From an uncultured Clostridia bacterium (GTDB taxonomy: Bacteria; Bacillota; Clostridia; TANB77; CAG-508): a DNA stretch of 7,562 nucleotides. Position 1 is the first letter of the stretch, and every line of letters begins with the position of its first letter. The stretch lies in assembly GCA_944390615.1 (NCBI GenBank), contig CALXRJ010000160.1, positions 1 to 7,562 of the forward strand. The letters run 5' to 3'. Below the pieces are notes generated by a model. It was not told the origin of the DNA and ran no database searches. It was given only the letters and a program-made list of their open reading frames with translations. Positions 1 to 6,751 of the stretch are shown piece after piece. A program made the translations under genes and the position numbers.

Positions 1-1955
1 TCATTTGAGCCTATTTTATCATTGTTTTCTATGTTTTTCATTTCAATAAATTTTTGTATCAATCTTTCAATTTTTGAAAAATATCTTACTATTGCTTCTA
101 ATCCTTTTTCATTCCAAGGACCACCCTTTTTAAAGTCAAAACCAAACATTAGGTATGTTCTAAATACATCTGATCCATATTTTTCAATATATTCTTCTGG
201 GGAAACGGTATTTCCTTTGCTTTTACTCATTTTATTGCCATCAGGTCCTAAAATCATGCCTTGATGGATTAGTTTTAAAAATGGTTCATCAAAATTTAAA
301 TATCCTAAATCACGCAAAGCTTTTGTCATAAATCTAGCATAGATTAAGTGCATAGCAGCATGTTCTTTTCCGCCAACATAGACATCAACTGGGCACATTT
401 TATTGATAATTTCTTTGTCAAATGCTTTTTCTGTATTTTTAGCATCTGGATATCTTAGCTCATACCAAGAAGAACATACAAAGGTATCTAAGGTGTCTGC
501 TTCTCTGGTTGCTTTTCCACCACAGTTTGGACAAGTACAATTCATAAATTCACTTGATTTTTTTAGTGGTGATTCTCCATCTGGTTTGAATTCTACATTA
601 TGTGGTAATAGTACTGGTAAGTCTTTTTCTGGTACTGGAACTATACCACATTTATCACAATAGATAATTGGAATAGGAGCTCCCCAATATCTTTGTCTTG
701 AAACTAGCCAGTCTTTTAGTCTATAATTGACTGATTTTTTGCCTTGACCTTTTTGACTTAAATCTTCTGTTATTTTTTCTTTTGCTTCTTTGGATGTCAT
801 ACCATCATATTTTCCACTATGGATTAAGATACCATAATCGGTAAATGGTAATTTGCTTTCTTTTCCATCTTCTGGTTTTACTACTTCTTTGATTGGTAAA
901 TGATATTTGGTAGCAAATTCATAATCTCTTGCATCATGTGCTGGTACTGCCATAACTGCTCCTGTACCATAATCTTCTAATACATAGTCTGCAATCCAGA
1001 TTGGAACTTTTTCCCCACTAATGGGATGAATAACATAAGAACCTGTAAATACGCCTGTTTTTTCTTTTTCTGTAGATAATCTTTCAATTTCACTTAATTT
1101 GGAGGTTTCTGCTATGTAATTTTCTACTGCTTCTTTGTTTTCTGGTGTAGTAATTTTGGAAACTAGCTGACTTTCAGGGGCAACTACAACATAGGTTACT
1201 CCATTTAGCGTATCTGGCCTTGTGGTAAATACAGTTATTTCGTAACTACCATCTTCACTTTTGAATACGACTTCACTACCTTCTGATTTTCCAATCCAAT
1301 TGATCTGTACTTTTTTGGTGGATTCTGGCCAGTCTAATTTATCTAGGTCTGTTAACAATTCTTCTGCATAATCGGTTATTTTAAAGAACCATTGAGCTAG
1401 TTTTTTTCTTTTTACTTCTGATCCACATCTTTCACATTTTCCACTAATAACTTGTTCATTGGCTAAAACGGTTTTACAACTATCACACCAATTGACAGGT
1501 GCTTCTTTTTTGTAAGCTAGACCTGCTTTATATAGGGTGGTGAAAATCCATTGGGTCCATTTATAATAATTTGGCATACAAGTTTCAACCGAATAATCCC
1601 AATCATAACTTCCACCCATTTCTTCTAATTGACGTTTCATGGTTTCAATATTTTTTAAAGTGGAATCTTCTGGATGAATTCCTGTTTTGATAGCATAATT
1701 TTCTGCAGGAAGTCCAAAAGCATCAAACCCCATGGGATGAAATACATTGTATCCTTGCATTTTTTTGAACCTTGCATAGGAATCTGCTGGGGCATAATTA
1801 AACCAGTGTCCTAAATGTAATTTTGCACCAGATGGGTAAGAAAACATCTCTAAGGTATATAATTTTTTGTTTTTGCTGTTTGGATTGTATTTGTAAATAT
1901 TTTCCTTTTTCCATTTTTCTTGCCATTTTTTGTCTGTGTTTTTTGAATATTCCAT
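1..1955 (-). CDS. leuS: Leucyl-tRNA synthetase, partial (C-terminus beyond the left edge)
   Basis: Class Ia aminoacyl-tRNA synthetase that charges tRNA-Leu in the cytoplasm. Translating the minus strand from ATG at 1955 gives 651 uninterrupted codons running off the window; the family is usually just over 800 residues, so the anticodon-binding and C-terminal domains are missing. The HIGH-type motif is HLGH at residues 47-50, after SYPSGAK. NKMSKSKG places KMSKS at 575-579. Zinc-type cysteine pairs occur at C157/C160 and C174/C177, with further pairs in YCDKCG and CTCPNCGG. The CP1 editing domain shows FTTRPDTLNGVTY and DYGTGAVMAVPAHD. Most relatives have Phe where this protein has Asn after TTRPDTL. 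The start is supported by AGGAGGG about 6 nt upstream. The gene has its own promoter, and no T-box leader fits the roughly 54-nt 5' UTR. It follows the PBP gene by 139 nt. Identification is essentially certain. Confidence 0.97.
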   Translation of the reverse strand, partial: MEYSKNTDKKWQEKWKKENIYKYNPNSKNKKLYTLEMFSYPSGAKLHLGHWFNYAPADSYARFKKMQGYNVFHPMGFDAFGLPAENYAIKTGIHPEDSTLKNIETMKRQLEEMGGSYDWDYSVETCMPNYYKWTQWIFTTLYKAGLAYKKEAPVNWCDSCKTVLANEQVISGKCERCGSEVKRKKLAQWFFKITDYAEELLTDLDKLDWPESTKKVQINWIGKSEGSEVVFKSEDGSYEITVFTTRPDTLNGVTYVVVAPESQLVSKITTPENKEAVENYIAETSKLSEIERLSTEKEKTGVFTGSYVIHPISGEKVPIWIADYVLEDYGTGAVMAVPAHDARDYEFATKYHLPIKEVVKPEDGKESKLPFTDYGILIHSGKYDGMTSKEAKEKITEDLSQKGQGKKSVNYRLKDWLVSRQRYWGAPIPIIYCDKCGIVPVPEKDLPVLLPHNVEFKPDGESPLKKSSEFMNCTCPNCGGKATREADTLDTFVCSSWYELRYPDAKNTEKAFDKEIINKMCPVDVYVGGKEHAAMHLIYARFMTKALRDLGYLNFDEPFLKLIHQGMILGPDGNKMSKSKGNTVSPEEYIEKYGSDVFRTYLMFGFDFKKGGPWNEKGLEAIVRYFSKIERLIQKFIEMKNIENNDKIGSN

Positions 1956-1971
1956 AATTGCCCTCCTATTT

Positions 1972-1992
1972 TTAATGCTTGCTAGGCATTAA
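1972..1992 (-). promoter_or_regulatory. Stem-loop in the leuS leader, just upstream of the ribosome binding site
   Basis: A perfect 7-bp inverted repeat (TTAATGC / GCATTAA) with a 7-nt loop lies a few bases before the AGGAGGG of leuS, within the short predicted 5' UTR. It has no U-tail, so it is not a terminator. It could protect the mRNA 5' end, or modulate translation or decay. The function is inferred only from position. Confidence 0.35.
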
Positions 1993-2016
1993 TTTTATTC
2001 TCTTAATTTGTCACTC

Positions 2017-2045
2017 ATTATATAACGTTTTTTGGATATTTGCAA
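2017..2045 (-). promoter_or_regulatory. Sigma-A-type promoter for leuS
   Basis: On the minus strand a -35 box TTGCAA (2040-2045, 4 of 6 consensus matches) is followed after exactly 17 nt by a perfect -10 TATAAT (2017-2022). Transcription should begin near 2009-2010, giving a leader of about 54 nt before the leuS ATG. This makes leuS transcriptionally independent of the PBP gene. Confidence 0.75.
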
Positions 2046-2064
2046 TAAGTTTTGGCAAAAAATA

Positions 2065-2087
2065 GGGTAACAATTTCCTCCGTCCCC
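2065..2087 (-). repeat. GGGGACGG-type short imperfect hairpin between the PBP gene and leuS
   Basis: Eight bases after the PBP stop codon the minus strand carries GGGGACGG, then GTTACCC, then TATTTTTT. GGG-AC can pair with GT-(TA)-CCC, giving five pairs with a two-base bulge. From memory, GGGGACGG elements with bulged hairpins are common dispersed intergenic repeats in Clostridia-like genomes, sometimes linked to IS200/REP-type transposases. The T-rich run after the hairpin could also make it a weak terminator for the PBP gene. A single copy in this window cannot prove a repeat. Confidence 0.3.
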
Positions 2088-2094
2088 AAAAATA

Positions 2095-4083
2095 TCAATT
2101 TAAATATACACAGCTTCCAGCCGTTGCTTCAATTCCACTAGTTGGTATTTGTTCTTTTACTAAAGTTTCATCTTTGTTTAGGTCTTCTGTTTCGTTATTG
2201 ATTTTTACTTCAAAACCTTGCTCTTTTAAAATTTTGGTTGCTTCTGTTAATGTTTTTCCCATAACATCTGGAACACTTACTTTTTCTTTTGTTTCTACTT
2301 CATCTGTGTTTCCTTGGTTTACTTCTAAGTATGGTAGGATTTCACTAAAGATTTGCCCTCCAATTGGTGCTGCAACTCCTCCTCCTTGGTGTCCACCTTC
2401 TCCTGTAGGATTATATAAAGTAATTAATAAAACCACTTCTGGGTCATCAATTGGTGCTACACCACAAAAAGAGGTTACATATTTTCCCGTATTGACACCA
2501 TCTTCTGAGGTTCCTGTTTTTCCGCCAATTCGATATCCTGCTACTTTTGCATTTTTTCCGGTTCCTTCTGAGACAACCGATTCCATCATGCTTAAAACTT
2601 TTTCTGAAGTTTCTTTCGAAATAACAGTTCCTTTATTTTCTATTGGTAATTCTGTTGTCTCTCCGGTTTCTGAATCAATGGTTGCTTTTACAATTCTGGG
2701 GGTTATTAAATTTCCACCATTGGCAATGGAAGAAACAGCTGTGATTAATTGGATTGGTGTTATTTCAAATCTTTGCCTAAAACTTATGGTAGCTAATTCT
2801 ACTGGACCACATTTATCTTGTGCAATAAAAATACTATTAGCTTCTCCGGGAAGCATAATACCTGTTTTAGAAAGTAAACCAAATTTATTTAAATAGTTAA
2901 AATAAGTTTCTACCCCTAATTTTTGGCCTAACCCAATAAACACAGGATTACAAGAATTCATCAAAGCTTGCCTTAAAGATTCACTTCCATGTGGTCTATA
3001 ATAACGCCAACATCTAATACGCGAACCTGCAATTGTAATAGACCCTGTACAAGAAAATTCTCCTTCATTATCAGTATCAGTTATTCCTTCTTCCAATGCA
3101 CTCGATGCGGTTATTAATTTAAAGACAGATCCTGGCTCATAGGTATCAGATATAGCTTTATTTCTCCACATGGCTTGTAAATTCTTAGATTTTTCACTTG
3201 TTTCTATATTATCCCAATTAGCCAAAAGTTCTTCATTATTAATGGTATATGGCTCATTTAAGTTATAAGAAGGATAGGTTGCCATAGCTAAAATATCTCC
3301 TGTTTTCGGATTCATAGCAATAATATTTCCACCATCTGTACACTGATTGTCAATACAAGCTTCTTCTAAGTATTTTTCGACAATGGATTGTATGGTCATA
3401 TCGATGGATAAAACAATGGAGTCCCCATCAATGGGTGCTGTATAAATTTCTCCTTCTGTCCCGATTTCTTCTCCGGTTGCATCTGTTGCTCTTGCAATAG
3501 AGCCTGCACTTCCTGCTAAAATCGTATCATATTTTGCTTCAATGCCATCTAATCCTTGATTATCTGATCCACAAAATCCGATTACTTGTGAAGCTAAATT
3601 ACTATAAGGATAATATCTTTTACTATCTTCATCAATGTTCACTCCTGTTGTAATATTATTTTCAATTAGCCATAATCTTAATTCATCTGCCTTGTCTTTT
3701 TCAATTTTTCTAACAATTGTTTCAATAGAACTGTTTTTCTCTACTTTTTTTAATACACTGTCAAAATCTAACGCAAATATTTCACTTAATTTTCTAGCAA
3801 CTGTTTCTTTTTGGGCACTTGCAATATTCGTAGGATTTACACTTACTGTATAGGCAGTACTACTGACTGCTAAAATATATTTTCCGGTTGCATCATAAAT
3901 GGTTCCTCTTTTTGCATTAATTGTCCTTTTTTGTACTTGTTGCTCATATGCCAAAGTCTGCAGTTCTTCTCCTTTAATAAATTGAAGATATCCAATTCTA
4001 CCTAAAAGTAAAACAAATATCAAAAAACCAATAAATAAAGCATTTCTAATTTTCTTCTTATTTTTTAAATTAATTGGCTCCAT
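2095..4083 (-). CDS. ftsI: Class B penicillin-binding protein, FtsI/SpoVD/PBP2B type, with one PASTA domain
   Basis: Membrane-anchored DD-transpeptidase that cross-links septal (or spore cortex) peptidoglycan. The protein has 662 residues. A short basic cytoplasmic tail precedes one membrane segment at about 14-34. The PBP dimerisation domain begins with RGTIYD at 59-64. The transpeptidase domain carries all three active-site motifs: S319-V-F-K322, S377-C-N379 and K522-T-G. A linker leads to a single C-terminal PASTA domain, about 601-662. I chose ATG 4083 because GGAGGA lies 7 nt upstream; an in-frame GTG at 4098 overlaps that ribosome binding site and is unlikely to be the start. One PASTA domain resembles SpoVD more than two-PASTA PBP2B, but position in the cluster next to ftsL suits a division enzyme, so the division versus sporulation role stays open. 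A terminator separates it from ftsL, so it needs its own promoter, which I could not locate. Confidence 0.93.
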   Translation of the reverse strand: MEPINLKNKKKIRNALFIGFLIFVLLLGRIGYLQFIKGEELQTLAYEQQVQKRTINAKRGTIYDATGKYILAVSSTAYTVSVNPTNIASAQKETVARKLSEIFALDFDSVLKKVEKNSSIETIVRKIEKDKADELRLWLIENNITTGVNIDEDSKRYYPYSNLASQVIGFCGSDNQGLDGIEAKYDTILAGSAGSIARATDATGEEIGTEGEIYTAPIDGDSIVLSIDMTIQSIVEKYLEEACIDNQCTDGGNIIAMNPKTGDILAMATYPSYNLNEPYTINNEELLANWDNIETSEKSKNLQAMWRNKAISDTYEPGSVFKLITASSALEEGITDTDNEGEFSCTGSITIAGSRIRCWRYYRPHGSESLRQALMNSCNPVFIGLGQKLGVETYFNYLNKFGLLSKTGIMLPGEANSIFIAQDKCGPVELATISFRQRFEITPIQLITAVSSIANGGNLITPRIVKATIDSETGETTELPIENKGTVISKETSEKVLSMMESVVSEGTGKNAKVAGYRIGGKTGTSEDGVNTGKYVTSFCGVAPIDDPEVVLLITLYNPTGEGGHQGGGVAAPIGGQIFSEILPYLEVNQGNTDEVETKEKVSVPDVMGKTLTEATKILKEQGFEVKINNETEDLNKDETLVKEQIPTSGIEATAGSCVYLN

Positions 4084-4126
4084 AAAAAAATCCTCCACTT
4101 CCTATATTTTATTATCTTTTCGTTCA

Positions 4127-4139
4127 TATATGACATATA
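4127..4139. promoter_or_regulatory. AT-rich palindrome upstream of the PBP gene
   Basis: TATATG-A-CATATA is a perfect inverted repeat with a one-base centre, 44 nt before the PBP start, in a 221-nt gap that must hold that gene's promoter. It could be a repressor site or overlap a -10 region. No -35/-10 pair with proper spacing is convincing nearby. In such AT-rich DNA the palindrome may be chance. Confidence 0.2.
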
Positions 4140-4279
4140 AACTGCAAGAGAAAAGTGGACTGACTTTTTTGAGATTAAGTTACTATATGATTTAAAAATC
4201 GCATTCCTTTCTCAAAATACTACTAAAAAACAATATTTAATATTTTTAATTTAGATCTTTCTGCTAATCCCCATACTTC

Positions 4280-4307
4280 AAAAAAAAAATGATTACACCA
4301 GTAATCA
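4280..4307 (-). terminator. Rho-independent terminator overlapping the ftsL stop codon
   Basis: On the minus strand TGATTAC-TGGT-GTAATCA forms a perfect 7-bp stem with a 4-nt loop, followed directly by about ten T residues (4280-4289). The first three bases of the stem (4305-4307) are the TGA stop codon of ftsL. A ribosome finishing ftsL would cover the 5' arm, so termination may depend on translation. It closes the mraZ-rsmH-ftsL unit before the PBP gene. Confidence 0.85.
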
Positions 4308-4817
4308 CTCTTTTCCTAATATTTTATTAATAATTTTCTGATACCAAGCCTCATCCGTATCATCTGTAATATCAATATCTTCTGCTGTTGCTTCCACATA
4401 ATCTTTTTTGTCTAAAGTAACATATACTTTTTGAGAATTATCTAATCTCTGCATGCCTAAATTTTCTTTCGCAGATTGCTCAATATTACTTAAATTTAAA
4501 CTACTTTCAATACTTACTTCTAATTGTCCATTTGTTTTTTCAATAGAAGCAAGTTCTTGTTTTGCATTTTGAATTTCATTAAATTTCTCGTTAATTAGTG
4601 AACTTCTATAACTTACGGCAAGCAATATTAAAAAAATGGCTATAATTAAAGCTACATTTTTATTATGCTGCTTTTTTTCTAATTTTAAAACTGCCTTTTT
4701 TTGTTCTTCATTTATTTTTATTTGCTTATCCCAGTCTTGTTTTCTCTTTTTCCTCTGACCATACTCTGGCTCTACTTTTCGTGGAGTTGTTCCATATTCA
4801 TAGTCCATTTTTCTCAT
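4305..4817 (-). CDS. ftsL: FtsL/DivIC-like septum assembly protein
   Basis: Small bitopic cell division protein of 170 residues. A strongly basic cytoplasmic N-terminus (1-53, many Lys/Arg) precedes one membrane segment at about 54-70. A predicted coiled coil follows (about 72-105), then the FtsL/DivIC-type stretch IEQSAKENLGMQRL (112-125) and an acidic tail. Proteins of this type join DivIB/FtsQ and the septal transpeptidase at the division site; the position between rsmH and the PBP is the classic ftsL place. The first ATG (4817) has an in-frame TAG two codons upstream, so nothing longer is possible. Its best ribosome binding site, AGAGGTG, lies about 14 nt away, which is rather far; ATG 4808 is an alternative but has a poorer site. 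FtsL sequences diverge greatly, so the call rests on architecture and context. It starts 89 nt after rsmH. Confidence 0.85.
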   Translation of the reverse strand: MRKMDYEYGTTPRKVEPEYGQRKKRKQDWDKQIKINEEQKKAVLKLEKKQHNKNVALIIAIFLILLAVSYRSSLINEKFNEIQNAKQELASIEKTNGQLEVSIESSLNLSNIEQSAKENLGMQRLDNSQKVYVTLDKKDYVEATAEDIDITDDTDEAWYQKIINKILGKE

Positions 4818-4906
4818 AAGCTATTTAGGTTCACCTCTTTTCTTTTTGTGCTTTTTATTTTTTATACATCTGTTTTTTCTATTTCTTCTTCTATTTGTTT
4901 CTTACT

Positions 4907-5840
4907 TTATATTTTTTCAAAAATCCTTAGTTTTGCACTTTTTGATCTTGGATTTTCTTTTTGTTCTACCTCATCTGCCACAATTGGCTTTTTGGTAATG
5001 ACGGTTCCCATTTTTTTGGCACCACAAACACAATAAGGTATATCTTTTGGGCAAGTACAAATACCTTTTGCTCTGTTCATTGCTTGTTTTACAGCTCTAT
5101 CTTCTAAAGAGTGAAAAGTAATGACACATAGTCTTCCTTTTGGGTTTAAAATATCAATGCAATCTGTAATGGTGTTTTCTAATGGTTTTATTTCATTGTT
5201 AACTTCAATTCTTATTGCTTGAAAAGTCCTTTTGGCTGGATGCCCTTCTTTTGGATTTAATCTTGGAATAGATTTTTCTATAATTTTTACAAGCTCATCT
5301 GTGGTTTCTATTGTTTTTTTGCTTCTTTCTATGCATATATTTTTAGCAATATTTTTAGAAAAACGCTCTTCTCCATATTCGTAAATAATATTGGCTAAAT
5401 GTTCTTCTTTGTAATGATTGACCACTTCTTTTGCTGTTAATCTTTGTGTTTTATCCATTCTCATATCTAGTTCATTAGAACCTAAGTAACTAAATCCTCT
5501 ATTTCTTTCATCAAGCTGATAAGATGAAACTCCTAAATCTAATAGAATTCCATCCACTTTTTCTATGGATAAATTTTTTAATAACTCTTTTATTTGATCA
5601 TGATTTCCATGGATATAAATTACATTTGCATATTCCACTAGTCGCTCTTTGGCAGCACATAATGCCTCTTCATCTCTATCGATTCCAATTAATAAACCTT
5701 TTTTGGGGTCTAATTTTTTTAAGATTTCTTGGCTATGACCTGCTCCTCCGAAGCGTTCCATCTACATAGATTCCATCTTTTTTGATTTGAAGTCCTTCGA
5801 TACATTCTTTTAATAATACTGGCTTATGCTTGAATTCCAC
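4907..5840 (-). CDS. rsmH: 16S rRNA m4C1402 methyltransferase RsmH (MraW), interrupted by a single-base frameshift
   Basis: SAM-dependent N4-methylation of C1402 in the ribosomal P site. The start is GTG 5840 (protein begins MEFKHKPVLLKECIEGL) with AAAGGAG 5 nt upstream. The first 30 codons reach DGTL, then one extra base (plus-strand G5750, read as C) shifts the frame. Unshifted reading gives CTT CGG AGG and a TAG at 5733-5735 after about 35 residues. Skipping one base gives DGTLGGAGHS, the exact SAM-binding motif of the family, and the rest stays open to TAA at 4907: 310 residues in total, as usual for RsmH. Later motifs are IGIDRDEEA (about 52-60), DGILLDLGVSS (about 96-106), LDMRMD, and ITFHSLEDR. 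Calling only the ATG at 5761 would truncate the protein and break motif I. The gene is a frameshift mutant, a sequence error, or recoded (see findings). It lies 459 nt after mraZ and 89 nt before ftsL. Confidence 0.9.
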
Positions 5841-5909
5841 TTCTGCTCCTTTTTGCTTTTATTCTTTCTTTTTCTACTTAATTGCATCTACTTTTGTAGT
5901 TAATTATTT

Positions 5910-5954
5910 TTAGCAGCTAGTATTATTCTAGGTCGAAAAAATACCAGCTGCTAA
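5910..5954 (-). repeat. 15-bp inverted repeat upstream of rsmH
   Basis: Arms at 5910-5924 and 5940-5954 flank a 15-nt loop. As minus-strand RNA all 15 positions pair, with one G-U; on the plus strand the same position is an A-C mismatch, so the fold fits a minus-strand transcript better. No U-tract follows, so it is not a standard terminator. It ends about 70 nt before the rsmH start and could be an mRNA-stabilising or processing structure, or a small mobile-element remnant. Confidence 0.5.
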
Positions 5955-6184
5955 TTTATGTCTTAAGTATTTAACTTCTTATGTACTTTTTTCTCTCGTA
6001 TGCTCTTTTCTTTTGCTATACTTAATTTTTACTTTGGTATTTTTTGCCTTGGTATATTTTTCTTTGGTCGAAATAGGGATTCTTTGGTATATTGTGTATT
6101 TATTTTTTCTGTATCTTCTCTCATAAAGAGTTTTGTCTTTTGTTTCATCTTTAGTAGATTTTATATCTTTTGTATCTTATGGCT

Positions 6185-6235
6185 TTATCTTATGAAAATT
6201 TGGCTTTTGTAGTTTTTTCTTTTGTTTTTTAACAT
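6185..6235 (-). CDS. Possible 16-residue basic peptide ORF in the mraZ-rsmH spacer
   Basis: ATG 6235 opens a 16-codon ORF ending in TAA: MLKNKRKNYKSQIFIR, highly basic. It is considered only because AGGGG lies 8 nt before the ATG, the best ribosome binding site in the spacer, and because both elements are enclosed in a hairpin (6234-6273). It may be a leader-type peptide or chance. No family is recognised and A-rich DNA readily gives such ORFs. Confidence 0.25.
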   Translation of the reverse strand: MLKNKRKNYKSQIFIR

Positions 6236-6273
6236 AATCAATTCCCCTGAATATGTTTCAGATGTTTGATTAT
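6234..6273 (-). promoter_or_regulatory. Two-tier hairpin enclosing a ribosome binding site and start codon
   Basis: As minus-strand RNA, ATAATCAA (6273-6266) pairs perfectly with TTGATTAT (6241-6234), and inside it CTGAA (6261-6257) pairs with TTCAG (6251-6247). The AGGGG site (6248-6244) overlaps the inner stem's 3' edge, and the ATG (6235-6233) sits at the base of the outer stem. Sequestration of a translation start is the obvious reading, but what it controls is unclear apart from the tiny ORF after it. Confidence 0.4.
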
Positions 6274-6281
6274 TATATAAA

Positions 6282-6298
6282 CTTTTCTATAAGAAAAG
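6282..6298 (-). terminator. Weak hairpin directly after mraZ
   Basis: CTTTTC-TTATA-GAAAAG forms a 6-bp AT-rich stem starting two bases after the mraZ stop codon, followed by only TTT then ATATAA. It may cause partial termination or pausing, or slow 3' decay. The 8-base sequence TATATAAT occurs on both sides (6299-6306 and 6272-6279), offering possible -10 elements, though no good -35 partner was seen. Confidence 0.3.
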
Positions 6299-6299
6299 A

Positions 6300-6725
6300 T
6301 TATATACCAAGCATTGTCATATTTTCAGCTATTTCTTCTGCTGAAATTTCTTCATCTTTGGATTGCCAAATAGATTTATCCCAAATCTCAAGTCTTGTTC
6401 CTACTCCGATAATAACTGCTTCTTTCTCCAAGGATGCTGCTTGTCTTAAATTATTCGGAATTAAAAATCTTCCTTGTTTATCTATTTCGCATTCAGTAGC
6501 TCCTGCTAAGAAAAATCTTACAAAGTTTCTTGCATTTTTATCAGATAGTGGTAGTGATTTTAGTTTGGTTTCAAAATTTAACCATTCTTCTTGTGAAAAA
6601 GCAAACAAACATCCATCTAAACCTTTTGTTAAAATAAATGTGTCTCCCATATCTTTTCTAAGTTTGGCTGGCATTGATATCCTGCCCTTAGCATCTAATG
6701 TATGTTCATATTCGCCCATTAACAT
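6300..6725 (-). CDS. mraZ: Transcriptional regulator MraZ
   Basis: DNA-binding AbrB-like (SpoVT/MraZ fold) protein that forms rings and represses the dcw operon, including its own gene. The 141 residues match the usual family length, and the start MLMGEYEHTLDAKGR is typical. Both hallmark DxxxR motifs are intact: D11-A-K-G-R15 in the first half and D82-K-Q-G-R86 in the second, as expected of the internal duplication. ATG 6725 is preceded by AGGTGAG at about 8 nt spacing; a second ATG two codons in is less likely. The gene heads the division cluster, and its 5' UTR carries repeated AAGTGG boxes that are probable binding sites for its own product. The usual close rsmH neighbour is displaced by 459 nt. 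Confidence 0.97.
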   Translation of the reverse strand: MLMGEYEHTLDAKGRISMPAKLRKDMGDTFILTKGLDGCLFAFSQEEWLNFETKLKSLPLSDKNARNFVRFFLAGATECEIDKQGRFLIPNNLRQAASLEKEAVIIGVGTRLEIWDKSIWQSKDEEISAEEIAENMTMLGI

Positions 6726-6751
6726 GGTTTCATCTCACCTAACTTTCTTTA

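Larger units (their letters stand above)
5841..6299 (-). other. Long A-rich mraZ-rsmH spacer with hairpins and no convincing gene
   Basis: In related clusters mraZ and rsmH are usually close, but here 459 nt separate them. As minus-strand RNA the middle (about 5960-6190) is strongly purine and lysine-codon rich. One frame is open without a start codon for about 70 Lys/Thr-rich codons, and another offers a 39-codon ATG ORF (MKQKTKLFMREDTEKI...) with a poor ribosome binding site. Neither resembles a family I know. The stretch may be a decayed gene, a long structured leader for rsmH, or neutral DNA. Hairpins at 5910-5954, 6234-6273 and 6282-6298 are listed separately. Confidence 0.5.

Noticed and set aside
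1956..2094. T-box riboswitch in front of leuS
   Set aside because: The predicted leader is only about 54 nt and the whole gap 139 nt, with no AGGGTGGNACCGCG-type signature or terminator/antiterminator pair.
2174..2896. 240-aa plus-strand ORF
   Set aside because: It is antisense to the transpeptidase domain of the PBP gene, has no ribosome binding site of note and no family features; a shadow of the real gene.
4096..4098. GTG at 4098 as the PBP start
   Set aside because: It lies within the GGAGGA ribosome binding site that serves ATG 4083; using it would leave no site for initiation.
4095..4100. Single AAGTGG motifs near the PBP and rsmH starts as extra MraZ boxes
   Set aside because: Each is isolated, without the 10-bp repetition seen before mraZ, and they overlap the translation start regions, so they are probably chance or ribosome binding site sequence.
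6000..6212. 70-aa hydrophobic plus-strand ORF in the mraZ-rsmH gap
   Set aside because: Its Phe/Leu/Ile-rich composition is what the complement of an A-rich minus strand gives; there is no ribosome binding site upstream of 6000.
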